Positions 18,153-26,714 of a stretch of DNA of 64,000 bases are shown in pieces. Every line of letters begins with the position of its first letter. Position 1 is the first letter of the stretch. Under the pieces are notes generated by a model. The model was not told the DNA's origin. It searched no databases and saw only the letters and a list, made by a program, of their open reading frames with translations. Both the position numbers and the translations under genes were made by a program. This DNA is from Haloflavibacter putidus (GTDB lineage: Bacteria > Bacteroidota > Bacteroidia > Flavobacteriales > Flavobacteriaceae). The stretch covers positions 124,001 through 188,000 of the forward strand of contig NZ_VIAR01000005.1 of assembly GCF_006546625.1 (NCBI RefSeq), given 5' to 3'.

Positions 18153-18182
18153 AAAAAAGCCCACCCAATTGGGCAGGCTTTT
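18153..18182 (-). terminator. Terminator of the rpsF-rpsR-rplI operon
   Basis: AAAAGCC and GGCTTTT arms enclose an inner CCCAA/TTGGG stem with a small internal loop. On the minus strand the hairpin is followed by a T-run. Confidence 0.75.
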
Positions 18183-18200
18183 ATTTTATTCTAAGCTTGT

Positions 18201-18653
18201 TTAAGCTTCTTCTTTTACTACATCAAAAGTAAGGGTTTCGATAACCTCTCTATGAAAACGCAATTTAGCATCATATTGACCTAAACGCTTAATGTTTCCA
18301 CCAAAAATTGAGATGTACTTTTTATCTATATCTACACCTTCTTTACTCAAAACCTCACTTAAATTTGCCGCGGTAATACTTCCAAAAAGTTTATCGCCAG
18401 CACCAGCTTTGGCAGACATGGTTAAACTCAAGCCTTTTAATTTATCTGCTTGGGTTCTTGCCTCGTCTATATGTTTTTTCTCTTTATAGGCGCGTTGTTT
18501 TAACGTCTCTTCCAACATTTTCTTTGCGGAAGGCGTTGCTAACTCTGCAAACCCTTGTGGGATTAAATAATTTCTACCATAACCATTTTTTACCGTTACG
18601 ATATCATCTGCAAAGCCTAAATTATCTACGTCTTGTTTTAAAATCAATTCCAT
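18201..18653 (-). CDS. rplI: 50S ribosomal protein L9
   Basis: A 150-residue bL9. It opens MELILKQDVDNLGFADDIVTVKNGYGRNYLIPQG-like, the conserved N-terminal rRNA-binding domain. A long connecting helix and the C-terminal domain (KLFGSITAANLSEVL, then GGNIKRLGQYDAKLRFH) follow. It is the last gene of the conserved S6-S18-L9 cluster, 14 bp after rpsR. Confidence 0.97.
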   Translation of the reverse strand: MELILKQDVDNLGFADDIVTVKNGYGRNYLIPQGFAELATPSAKKMLEETLKQRAYKEKKHIDEARTQADKLKGLSLTMSAKAGAGDKLFGSITAANLSEVLSKEGVDIDKKYISIFGGNIKRLGQYDAKLRFHREVIETLTFDVVKEEA

Positions 18654-18667
18654 AATATCGTTTCGTT

Positions 18668-18970
18668 TTATTTTAGTAAATCACCAACGTAAGGCATTAA
18701 TGCTAAATGGCGTGCTCTTTTTACAGCAACGGCTACTTTTCTTTGGTATTTTAAAGAAGTACCGGTTAAACGGCGCGGTAAAATTTTTCCTTGCTCGTTT
18801 ACAAAAGCCATTAAAAAATCTGGATCTTTATAATCTATATACTTAATCCCCGATCTTTTAAAACGGCAATATCTTTTCTTCTTGCTAGTTTCTATATTTA
18901 ACGGAGTTAAATATCTAATTTCTCCGTCTTTTTTTCCTTTTGCTTGTTGTTCAATAGATGTTGTTGACAT
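18668..18970 (-). CDS. rpsR: 30S ribosomal protein S18
   Basis: A 100-residue bS18 with the core [26 protein letters not shown] and [30 protein letters not shown]. It carries an N-terminal extension of about 25 residues relative to E. coli. In Bacteroidetes ribosomes bS18, bS6 and bS21 are known to hide the anti-Shine-Dalgarno sequence, in line with the lack of SD sequences in this window. It starts 3 bp after the rpsF stop. Confidence 0.97.
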   Translation of the reverse strand: MSTTSIEQQAKGKKDGEIRYLTPLNIETSKKKRYCRFKRSGIKYIDYKDPDFLMAFVNEQGKILPRRLTGTSLKYQRKVAVAVKRARHLALMPYVGDLLK

Positions 18971-18973
18971 GTC

Positions 18974-19312
18974 TTAGGCTTTTTCTTTGTTACGTTGCAC
19001 TCTTTTTTCTGCCCAAGCTACAGCGTGCTTGTCCAGTTTAACCGTCAAATAGCGCATTATACGCTCGTCACGTCTAAACATTAACTCTAAAGGATCGATA
19101 ACCTCACCGTCTACTTGGAACTCCATTAAATGGTAAAAACCACTTTTTTTACTTTGAACAGGGTATGCTAATTTTTTTAGCCCCCAGTTTTCTTTGTTGA
19201 TCATCTTGGCTCCTTTAGAAGAGAGGTAATCCTCATATTTCTTCACTGTTTCCTTTACCTGGTCTTCAGATAAAACGGGATTCAAGATGAAAACAGTTTC
19301 ATAATGATTCAT
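18974..19312 (-). CDS. rpsF: 30S ribosomal protein S6
   Basis: A 112-residue bS6 with MNHYETVFILNPVLSEDQV, KLAYPVQSKKSGFYHLMEFQ and RDERIMRYLTVKLDKHA. It is the first gene of the S6-S18-L9 operon and pairs with S18 on the 30S platform. No ssb gene is inserted between S6 and S18, unlike in Firmicutes. Confidence 0.97.
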   Translation of the reverse strand: MNHYETVFILNPVLSEDQVKETVKKYEDYLSSKGAKMINKENWGLKKLAYPVQSKKSGFYHLMEFQVDGEVIDPLELMFRRDERIMRYLTVKLDKHAVAWAEKRVQRNKEKA

Positions 19313-19344
19313 AATTACTAATTTATTTGTTTAAAAATCGGTTG

Positions 19345-19375
19345 CAAAAGTATACTTTTTTTTGGTTTATTACAA
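19345..19375 (-). promoter_or_regulatory. Promoter of the rpsF operon
   Basis: On the minus strand TTG (19375-19373), 20 bp, then TACTTTTG (19352-19345) fits the Bacteroidetes consensus. The leader would be about 25-30 nt. Confidence 0.65.
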
Positions 19376-19841
19376 CGTATGCCCTATTTTATTAGGCATT
19401 TTTCTTCTATTGTTTAAAGATAGTTCAATTTGCTGTTAAAAATTAGTAACAGCTATTTTATAAGTTAATGTTTTAAAAGAATGATTTTTTTGATTTCGGT
19501 TAATTCTTTTCCCTAAAGCAATTACTAAAATCTGAACCAAATTAAATAATAAAATTTATTAGAACCTTAAATCTTAGAATTGGAAAATTACCCATTTTAA
19601 TTCCTTTAAAAAGCAACTTTTATTCTTTATCAACAAGTTAATTATAATCGTCATAAATAACTGTACAACAATTATTTAAGACTTCTTTTTATGTTGAAAA
19701 ATTAGCGAATAGCAACTACAAAAAGCTGTTATTTGTTATAAATAATCGGCAAAGCGTAATAAGAATGTCTATTTTATGTTAATTTTTTTTTGATTTTAGC
19801 GAAAAAAGCAGTACTATTGAAGTAACCAAATACTATTTATC
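19376..19841. other. Intergenic region before the LytTR regulator
   Basis: About 465 bp, very AT-rich, with many short A and T runs. I find no ORF of note, no terminator and no consensus promoter. It contains no copy of the dispersed 10-mer. An undetected small RNA cannot be excluded. Confidence 0.4.
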
Positions 19842-20558
19842 GTGAAGGAAGTGAAATTAACGTGCATGGTGGTGGACGATTCTAGTTTACAAAGATTATC
19901 TATAATAAAATTAGTTAAAGACCATCCCAACTTAGAACTTATTGGAGAGTTTAATAATGCTTTAAAAACCAAAAATGCTCTTCAGAAAACAAAAACAGAC
20001 TTACTGTTTTTAGATATTGAAATGCCTATTTTATCTGGTTTTGATCTTTTGGATAGTTTAGAGCATAAGCCACAAATTATTTTTATAACCGGAAAAACAC
20101 AATACGCTTTTCAAGCTTTTGACTATCAAGCTGTAGATTATTTACAAAAACCTGTAGACAAGAAACGTTTTTCGCTTGCTGTAGATAAAGCCATCGAGCT
20201 GCATACGCTTAAAAACGAGCAAATGTATAGCGAAGATGACAATTTTATCTTTATAAAAAGTAACCTTAAAAAACATAAATTGTTTTTAAATTCGGTTAAT
20301 TATGTTGAAGCTTTTGGCGATTATGTTAAAGTACATACCGAAAATAAAATGTATACGGTCTTATCTACTATGAAAGGTTTTGACCAGCGTTTACCTTCAG
20401 AACAGTTTTTACGTGTACATAAATCCTATATCGTAAATTTACAGAAAGTAGAACATTATACTAGTAAACTAATTACTTTAGGCGATCAAAAAATACCTAT
20501 TAGCAGAAATAGGAAAAAAGATTTAGATGCGGCAGTTATGCAAACCAGCTCGGTTTAA
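19842..20558 (+). CDS. LytTR-family response regulator
   Basis: A 238-residue two-domain regulator. The receiver domain (residues 8-120) has the acidic pair D12/D13, phospho-acceptor D58 in LLFLDIEMP, and K103 in LQKPVD. The LytTR DNA-binding domain covers about 135-232 (FIFIKSNLKKHKLFLN, then FLRVHKSYIVNLQKVE). The start is GTG at 19842, or possibly the ATG at 19866. No histidine kinase gene is adjacent, so it is an orphan. Such Bacteroidetes regulators usually pair with an unlinked or membrane LytS-like kinase. Confidence 0.92.
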   Translation: MKEVKLTCMVVDDSSLQRLSIIKLVKDHPNLELIGEFNNALKTKNALQKTKTDLLFLDIEMPILSGFDLLDSLEHKPQIIFITGKTQYAFQAFDYQAVDYLQKPVDKKRFSLAVDKAIELHTLKNEQMYSEDDNFIFIKSNLKKHKLFLNSVNYVEAFGDYVKVHTENKMYTVLSTMKGFDQRLPSEQFLRVHKSYIVNLQKVEHYTSKLITLGDQKIPISRNRKKDLDAAVMQTSSV

Positions 20559-20561
20559 GGT

Positions 20562-23012
20562 TTAGTAAGGATCTACATTAATAATTACCCGAATTTTACG
20601 GAATTGTGCAACCGCATCGTACGAAGACAAAATCTTTTGTACAAATTGTTTCGTTTTAGCTAAAGATTGCTTCTGCGGTATTTTTAGAATTACATTTTTA
20701 TAATATTCATTTCTTATTCTTGCCACCGGCGGAAATTCTGGTCCCAAAACCATTTCCTTAAAAACATTCCGTAAAGCTTTAGAAAACCAAGCTGAAGCCT
20801 CATTTAACGTATTATAATCTCTTCCTTTAAAAGTAAATTTAATCAATCTGTAAAAAGGTGGATATTTAAAGTTAAGACGCTCCTGCAACTGCTCTTCAAA
20901 CATCTCCTCGTATTTTTGCATAGAAACTTGCTGCAAAATTTGGTGATACGGATTGTAGGTTTGAATTAAAACTTTGCCTTGTTTTTTTGTTCTTCCTGCC
21001 CTACCCGCAACCTGCAATAGTAATTGAAAACTTCTTTCGTGTGCTCTAAAATCTGGAAAGTTGAGCAAGCTATCTGCATTCATTACTCCTACTAAATCTA
21101 CATTTCTAAAATCGAGACCTTTGGTTAGCATTTGAGTGCCCACCAAAATATCTATGCTTTGCTGCTCAAACGCCGTAATTATTTTTTCAAAACCATATTT
21201 ACCGCGTGTAGAATCTAAATCCATTCTTCCGGTTTTTTTCTCCGGAAAAATAGCATTTACCTCTGTTTCTATCTGTTCTGTACCAAAACCTTTTGTAGAA
21301 ACTTCTTTACTGCCGCAAGCCATGCATTTTAATTGCATGGCAATATGGTAACCACAATAATGACAGCGTAAAGAATTATTGTGCTTATGATAGTTCAAAC
21401 TAACGTCACAATTAGGACACTGCGGTGCGTGACCGCAGGTGTGACATTCTAAAATTGGCGAAAATCCACGACGATTTTGAAATAAAATTACCTGTTTACC
21501 GTCTTCCAAGGTTTCTTGCATAGCTTTTATTAACGTATCCGAAAAATGACCGGTCATTCGTTTTTTTCTATACTTTTCCTTAATATCTACCAATTCCATT
21601 TTTGGTGGCAGTACATTACCAAAACGTTTTTTTATAGTGGTTTTTCCATATTTATGCTGTTTGGCGTTATAATAGCTCTCAATACTTGGGGTAGCAGAAC
21701 CCAACACAATTTTGGCGCCAAAATTTTTGGCCAAGACAACGGCGGCATCACGCGCTTGGTATCTTGGTGCAGGATCAAATTGCTTAAAAGTAGTTTCGTG
21801 CGATTCGTCTACAATAATTAAACCTAAATTTTGAAAAGGCAAGAAAATAGATGATCGTGCACCAATTACAATTTTACCTTCACTTTGGTGTAAAACATGG
21901 CGGTAAACCTCTACTCTTTCGTTTACCGAATATTTACTGTGATACACCAATACTTGTTTGCCAAAATGCTTCTGCAAACGCTGAATTAATTGTGTGGTTA
22001 AAGCAATCTCGGGTAATAAATATAAAACTTGTTGGTTTTGTGCAATTGCCTCTTCAATAAGTTTAATATAAATTTCGGTTTTACCGGAAGAAGTAACTCC
22101 GTGCAATAGCGCAACCTTTTGTTCTTGGAAAGTAGATTTTATTTCTTCAAACGCATTTTCCTGCTCCTTATTTAATTCTAGGTTTAAACCTTTGGTTTTT
22201 TCTACAGAAGCAACCCTATCTTTTTTTAAAACATATTTTTTTAAAACACCTTTATCTATTAAACTTTTTACACTAGAATCTGAGGCTTTACTTTCTTTTT
22301 TTAGTTGTTTTACACTTACTGGTTTTTTAAACTTAGCTTGTAACGAAAACAGTGTTAAGACAATTTCCCGTTGCTTGGGCGCATTGTTTAATTCGTCTAA
22401 AAGTTTATTTAAATTCTTTTCGGAAGTGTAATTCTCGTGTAATTTTATGTAATTAATTAACTTGGGCTTGTACTGTTTGTACATTTCCTGGTTTACCACA
22501 ATTACATTTTTGGCAACCAATTTGTTTAAGACCGGTAAAACTGTCTTTTTTTCCAAAATTTGCATTACTTCCTGAATTTTCAGTAAAGACTGGTTTTGTA
22601 ATGCTTCATAAATTAGTATCTCTTCATCATCTAATTGGTCTTGGTCTATGTTGGTGTTTTTATTTAACTCTATTACGGTTTCACTTTGTAATAAAAATGC
22701 ACTTGGTAAAGCGGCTTTTAAAACCTCGCCTTCTGCACATAAATAATAACTGGCAAGCCATTGCCAAAAATCTAATTGTTGGCTGGTAACCAAAGCTTCA
22801 TTATCTAAAATATCTTCTACCAATTTAGCTTCGTAAAGCTGCGGTTCTTGTTGGTGTATTTTACTAACAATACCGGTATACACCTTAGATTTACCAAAAG
22901 GAACAGCCACCCGCATACCAATTTCAATTTTGGCAGCTTGTTCTTCTGTAAGACGATAAGTAAAATGTTTTTCTAACGGAAGTGGTAAAATTACATTTAC
23001 AAACTGTATCAT
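20562..23012 (-). CDS. priA: Primosomal protein N' (replication restart helicase)
   Basis: An 816-residue PriA that reloads the replisome at stalled forks. The N-terminal 3'-BD begins FVNVILPLPLEKHFTYRL. Walker A is HGVTSSGKTEIY, the box is DESHE, and the zinc-binding insert has paired cysteines (CHTCGHAPQCPNC, then CHYCGYH and CMACGS). Motifs V-VI (VGTQMLTKGLDF and LLQVAGRAGR) are intact. It converges with the LytTR gene (3 bp gap). One dispersed 10-mer copy lies inside it at 20767-20776. Confidence 0.96.
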   Translation of the reverse strand: MIQFVNVILPLPLEKHFTYRLTEEQAAKIEIGMRVAVPFGKSKVYTGIVSKIHQQEPQLYEAKLVEDILDNEALVTSQQLDFWQWLASYYLCAEGEVLKAALPSAFLLQSETVIELNKNTNIDQDQLDDEEILIYEALQNQSLLKIQEVMQILEKKTVLPVLNKLVAKNVIVVNQEMYKQYKPKLINYIKLHENYTSEKNLNKLLDELNNAPKQREIVLTLFSLQAKFKKPVSVKQLKKESKASDSSVKSLIDKGVLKKYVLKKDRVASVEKTKGLNLELNKEQENAFEEIKSTFQEQKVALLHGVTSSGKTEIYIKLIEEAIAQNQQVLYLLPEIALTTQLIQRLQKHFGKQVLVYHSKYSVNERVEVYRHVLHQSEGKIVIGARSSIFLPFQNLGLIIVDESHETTFKQFDPAPRYQARDAAVVLAKNFGAKIVLGSATPSIESYYNAKQHKYGKTTIKKRFGNVLPPKMELVDIKEKYRKKRMTGHFSDTLIKAMQETLEDGKQVILFQNRRGFSPILECHTCGHAPQCPNCDVSLNYHKHNNSLRCHYCGYHIAMQLKCMACGSKEVSTKGFGTEQIETEVNAIFPEKKTGRMDLDSTRGKYGFEKIITAFEQQSIDILVGTQMLTKGLDFRNVDLVGVMNADSLLNFPDFRAHERSFQLLLQVAGRAGRTKKQGKVLIQTYNPYHQILQQVSMQKYEEMFEEQLQERLNFKYPPFYRLIKFTFKGRDYNTLNEASAWFSKALRNVFKEMVLGPEFPPVARIRNEYYKNVILKIPQKQSLAKTKQFVQKILSSYDAVAQFRKIRVIINVDPY

Positions 23013-23028
23013 ATATACCTATAAATTT

Positions 23029-23052
23029 AAAGCCTAACATTGCTAGGCTTTA
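23029..23052 (-). terminator. Hairpin after the chalcone-isomerase-like gene
   Basis: AAAGCCTA and TAGGCTTT pair around a 7-nt loop. The following T-run is weak on either strand, so termination is plausible but not certain. Confidence 0.5.
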
Positions 23053-23102
23053 TACTAATTTTATTGGAAAGATAAAATGAAATAAAATGTTACTGCAAGA
23101 GC

Positions 23103-23663
23103 TTATTTTCCTAACATTCCTTCTTTTAAATCGTCGTCTGCGGGACGATTGGAAAGCCAGATACCAAATAAAGCCTCTTTAAAGTCTTTACCTTTTACCG
23201 TACCTTTTTCCTCACCGTTTTTATAAGAAACTACGCCTTTTCCCGGTTGGTAGGTAATATCGTAAATATCTCCTTTTTTAATTTCTTCCTTAAAGAAAGC
23301 AATAAATTGGTTTATTTTTGCTCGATATGGACCTACATTTCCGTTGGTAGAGTTTTCAAAACCATCCTCTATGGCGGAAATCATTTTTTTACTGTTTATT
23401 AACGAAGATACTATATGTAGTTTTACAGACATTGGTTTGTCTGCTTTTATTATAGCCTCTGCATTAGAAGATTTTTCTTGTAAATATAAACCGGCTGCGT
23501 AAAGATCTATCCAGAGTTTTTCTCTAACGCCTGCGCCGTTAAGCACCAGTTCATAATCGCCAAAATTTTCAACATCTGGCAAGGTTACATTACCAACTTT
23601 GGTTTGGGCTTGCGTAAAACCAACCATTACCAATCCTATAATAATTGTAAAGAGTTTTTTCAT
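23103..23663 (-). CDS. Secreted chalcone-isomerase-like protein
   Basis: A 186-residue protein with a signal peptide ending TQAQ (about residue 20). The chalcone isomerase-like fold pattern follows: LNGAGVREKLWIDLYAAGLYL, then KPMSVKLHIVSSLINSKKMISAIEDGF. Bacterial members lack flavonoid pathways and are thought to bind fatty acids or related ligands in the periplasm; that role is inference. It lies 29 bp downstream of the YihY gene and is probably in the nadC operon. A dispersed 10-mer (23664-23673) touches its start codon. Confidence 0.85.
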   Translation of the reverse strand: MKKLFTIIIGLVMVGFTQAQTKVGNVTLPDVENFGDYELVLNGAGVREKLWIDLYAAGLYLQEKSSNAEAIIKADKPMSVKLHIVSSLINSKKMISAIEDGFENSTNGNVGPYRAKINQFIAFFKEEIKKGDIYDITYQPGKGVVSYKNGEEKGTVKGKDFKEALFGIWLSNRPADDDLKEGMLGK

Positions 23664-23692
23664 TTCCGTAAAGTTTATTTGGGGTTAATTTA

Positions 23693-24610
23693 TTACTTTT
23701 TTTTCTTTAAACGGTTAATAGTCGCATTTAATTCGAACCCCAAGAGCAAAATGTTACTATTTAACCAAATATACAACATCAAAATTAACAGTGCGCCAAT
23801 AGATCCGTAAAGCTCGTTATAAGCACTAAATTTTTCTATATAAATTGCAAAGAGAAAGGTTGTTAGCAAAATTAAAAGAGTTGTAAATAAAGCACCAATC
23901 GAGAAAAATTTTGAGTTTCTGCCTTCTTTTGTTCCAAAAAAATAAAGGGTTGCAGTTATGCTATAAACCATTAAAATAAAAACCAAATATCTACCTATTT
24001 GCGCCCAGATAATATTATCTGTAAAAACGCCAATGGCTTCTAAATCTTCTATAATATAGGTAAGATAAACAAAAACAATTACAGAGATTAGCATAAGCAC
24101 TGCAACGATTATAGCCACGCCCATAGCCACAAAATACTGCCGAATAATTGTGCGGTTTATAGTGGTGTGATAAGAAAATTCAAAACCGGTAAAAATTGCA
24201 TTAATACCATTGGAGGTTAAAAATATAGAAAGTAAAAAAGCGAAAGACAGCAAACCTCCGCGTGGGGTACTGGCAATATCTGCAAACACGTCGCTAAAAA
24301 AAGCAGTTTGTGGCGGCAATAAAGTGTCTATAAAAGCTAAGAGTTTTAGTTGAAAGTCGTCTATAAACCAAACGAAGGGAATCAAATTTAATATAAAAAG
24401 TAAAAAAGGAAAAATAGCCATAAAAAAGCTAAATGCAATAGAACTGGCTCTCGTAGAAAATGTACCTTGTATGATACCAAAAATATAAATCTCTAGTAAA
24501 TCGTACAAACTCAAGCCTTCTAAACCTGGCAAAATAACCTTTTGGGCTTTTTTGGCTAAAAAACCAATTACGGGAATACCTTCTACTTGTTTTTCTACTT
24601 TTTTAAGCAT
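23693..24610 (-). CDS. YihY/virulence factor BrkB family membrane protein
   Basis: A 305-residue inner-membrane protein with six or more hydrophobic helices. It shows the family pattern RASSIAFSFFMAIFPFLLFIL near residues 55-76 and ELYGSIGALLILMLYIWLNSNILLLGFELNATI at the C-terminus. Once called RNase BN, the family is now regarded as a transporter-like membrane protein of unknown substrate. It starts 6 bp after nadC. Confidence 0.92.
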   Translation of the reverse strand: MLKKVEKQVEGIPVIGFLAKKAQKVILPGLEGLSLYDLLEIYIFGIIQGTFSTRASSIAFSFFMAIFPFLLFILNLIPFVWFIDDFQLKLLAFIDTLLPPQTAFFSDVFADIASTPRGGLLSFAFLLSIFLTSNGINAIFTGFEFSYHTTINRTIIRQYFVAMGVAIIVAVLMLISVIVFVYLTYIIEDLEAIGVFTDNIIWAQIGRYLVFILMVYSITATLYFFGTKEGRNSKFFSIGALFTTLLILLTTFLFAIYIEKFSAYNELYGSIGALLILMLYIWLNSNILLLGFELNATINRLKKKK

Positions 24611-24616
24611 ATAAAA

Positions 24617-25483
24617 TTATACCGCTTTCAAACTAAGGTCTAAATTATAAACCGAGTGTGTTAACGCGCCACTGGAAATAAAATCTACGCCACACTCTGC
24701 ATATTTTCTGGCAGTTTCTAAAGTTATACCGCCGCTAGACTCTGTTTGACATTGCTTACCAATTAAAGATACAGCTTTTTTAGTATCTTCATAATTAAAA
24801 TTATCAATCAAAATACGATGAATACCTTGGTGCTGTAAAATTTCTTTAATTTCTTCTAAGTTTCTAGCTTCGACTATAATTTTTAAATTTAAATTATTCT
24901 CTTTTAAATAAGTTTTGGTTTTATTGATAGCCTTGCTAATTCCGCCGGCAAAATCTATATGATTATCTTTTAGCATAATCATATCGTATAAAGCAAACCT
25001 ATGGTTTTCTCCGCCACCAATTTTTACAGCCCATTTTTCTAATGCTCTAATACCTGGTGTGGTTTTTCTAGTATCTAAAATCTTGGTAGAAGTACCAGAC
25101 AACAAACTGGCAAACTTATGTGTTTTGGTTGCAATTGCACTCATACGCTGCATTGCATTAAGTACAAAACGCTCTGCTTTTAAAATAGATTGGCTGCTAC
25201 CGGAAACATAAAAAGCAATATCGCCTTTTTTAATTGTATCGGCATCGTTTAATAGAGTTTCTATTTTTAAATTAGCATCTACATAAGCAAATACTTTTTC
25301 GGCGAAAGCCACACCTGCTAAAATACCGTTGTCTTTTACCAATAATTGCGCTTTGCCTTCTGCACTTTTAGGAATACATGCCAAAGCACTGTGATCTCCG
25401 TCTCCAACGTCTTCTCTAATGGCGTTGGCAATGATGAGATTTATTTCTTTTTCAAATTGTTCTTGACTAATCATTTTATCCAC
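24617..25483 (-). CDS. nadC: Nicotinate-nucleotide pyrophosphorylase (carboxylating)
   Basis: A 288-residue quinolinate phosphoribosyltransferase that converts quinolinate and PRPP to nicotinate mononucleotide in NAD synthesis. The marks are EDVGDGDHSALACI, the TRKTTPGIRALEKWAVKIGGG loop, HRFALYDMIMLKDNH and SSGGITLETARKYAECGVDFISSGALTHS. It heads an apparent operon with yihY-like and chalcone-isomerase-like genes and is divergent from rlmH. Confidence 0.96.
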   Translation of the reverse strand: MDKMISQEQFEKEINLIIANAIREDVGDGDHSALACIPKSAEGKAQLLVKDNGILAGVAFAEKVFAYVDANLKIETLLNDADTIKKGDIAFYVSGSSQSILKAERFVLNAMQRMSAIATKTHKFASLLSGTSTKILDTRKTTPGIRALEKWAVKIGGGENHRFALYDMIMLKDNHIDFAGGISKAINKTKTYLKENNLNLKIIVEARNLEEIKEILQHQGIHRILIDNFNYEDTKKAVSLIGKQCQTESSGGITLETARKYAECGVDFISSGALTHSVYNLDLSLKAV

Positions 25484-25492
25484 TTATTTTTG
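25463..25492 (+). promoter_or_regulatory. Consensus promoter of rlmH-rdgB
   Basis: TTG (25463-25465), 19 bp, then TATTTTTG (25485-25492) is a full consensus match overlapping the nadC start region. Transcription would start near 25499. Confidence 0.75.
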
Positions 25493-25524
25493 CTAAAGTA
25501 ACAAAGTAATTCTTAACAATAAAG

Positions 25525-25998
25525 ATGACCATAAAATTACTTAGCGTAGGAAAAACAGACAGCAAGCATTTAAAAAGCTTAACAGATGAGTATACCAAGC
25601 GTTTAGGCCATTTTTGCAAGTTTACAACAACGGTTATACCCGACATAAAAAACAGCAAAAAACTTGAGCAAAACATTCAGAAAATAAAAGAAGGAGAGCT
25701 AATACTTAAACGCTTGAAAAGCTCTGATATAGTAATTTTATTAGACGAAAACGGTAAACATTTTACTTCTAAAGGATTTGCAAAATTTATTCAGAAGCAA
25801 TTAAACACCGGTAAAAAACAACTTGTTTTTATAATTGGCGGCCCGTATGGCTTTTCGGAAGAGGTTTACCAACGCGCCAATTACAAAGTTGCCTTATCGC
25901 AAATGACGTTTTCGCACCAAATGGTACGTTTATTTTTTACCGAACAACTTTACCGTGCTTTTAGTATCTTGCATAACCAACCCTATCACCACGATTAA
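25525..25998 (+). CDS. rlmH: 23S rRNA (pseudouridine1915-N3)-methyltransferase
   Basis: A 157-residue SPOUT enzyme that methylates pseudouridine 1915 in helix 69. The SAM-binding knot segment FIIGGPYGFSEEVYQRAN and the C-terminal LSQMTFSHQMVRLFFTEQLYRAFSI stretch are diagnostic. The ending NQPYHHD is the usual one. It is followed after 16 bp by rdgB. Confidence 0.97.
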   Translation: MTIKLLSVGKTDSKHLKSLTDEYTKRLGHFCKFTTTVIPDIKNSKKLEQNIQKIKEGELILKRLKSSDIVILLDENGKHFTSKGFAKFIQKQLNTGKKQLVFIIGGPYGFSEEVYQRANYKVALSQMTFSHQMVRLFFTEQLYRAFSILHNQPYHHD

Positions 25999-26014
25999 TC
26001 TTTATTTAAAAAGT

Positions 26015-26587
26015 ATGAAATTAGTTTTTGCTACACACAATCAAAACAAATTAAAAGAAATAAAAGTAATGCTGCCAGAGCATATAGAATTACTGTCTTT
26101 AAACGATATTGGTTGTACCGAAGAAATTGAAGAAACCGGAGAAACCATCGAGCAAAATGCGGCTTTAAAAGCCCAGTATGTAAAAGACACTTATGGTTAC
26201 AATTGTTTTGCAGACGATACCGGTCTTGAGGTAGAAAGTCTTAACAACGCTCCAGGCGTATATTCTGCCCGTTATGCCGGAGCGGAAAAAAACGATGAAA
26301 AAAACCTGCAAAAATTACTAGAAGAATTAAAAGATAAAAGTAACCGTAACGCGAGATTTAAAACCGTAATAGCATTAACTATTAACGAGCAAAATAATCT
26401 TTTTACCGGCATTTGCGCAGGACAAATTACCAAACAAAAAAGCGGCTCCAGCGGTTTTGGGTACGACCCCGTTTTTAAACCCAAAGGTTACACCAAAACT
26501 TTTGCCGAAATGTCTTTGACAGAAAAAGCTACAATAAGCCATCGCGGCAAGGCTGTAAAACAATTAGTAGACTATTTAAAGCAGTAA
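26015..26587 (+). CDS. rdgB: Non-canonical purine NTP pyrophosphatase (RdgB/HAM1)
   Basis: A 190-residue house-cleaning enzyme that hydrolyses ITP, dITP and XTP. It has ATHNQNKLKEI at the start, then CFADDTGLEVESLNNAPGVYSARYAG, GSSGFGYDPVF and SHRGKAV. An ATG at 25955 is in frame but lies inside rlmH and adds a non-family extension. The ATG at 26015 gives the standard MKLVFATHN start. Confidence 0.95.
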   Translation: MKLVFATHNQNKLKEIKVMLPEHIELLSLNDIGCTEEIEETGETIEQNAALKAQYVKDTYGYNCFADDTGLEVESLNNAPGVYSARYAGAEKNDEKNLQKLLEELKDKSNRNARFKTVIALTINEQNNLFTGICAGQITKQKSGSSGFGYDPVFKPKGYTKTFAEMSLTEKATISHRGKAVKQLVDYLKQ

Positions 26588-26689
26588 AAACCACCCTAAT
26601 TTAGCATTTTACAAATAAAATACTGAGGATTAAATACTTATATTTAAAAACTTTGTAAGAATTAAGTCTGTTTGCGTTTAAAGTTTATG

Positions 26690-26697
26690 TACTTTTG
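26690..26697 (+). promoter_or_regulatory. -7 element (TACTTTTG) upstream of the DEAD-box helicase gene
   Basis: It matches TAnnTTTG and lies 17 bp before the ATG. A CTG, one base from TTG, lies exactly 19 bp upstream (26668-26670). Confidence 0.5.
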
Positions 26698-26714
26698 CAA
26701 CTTATTTATTTTAT

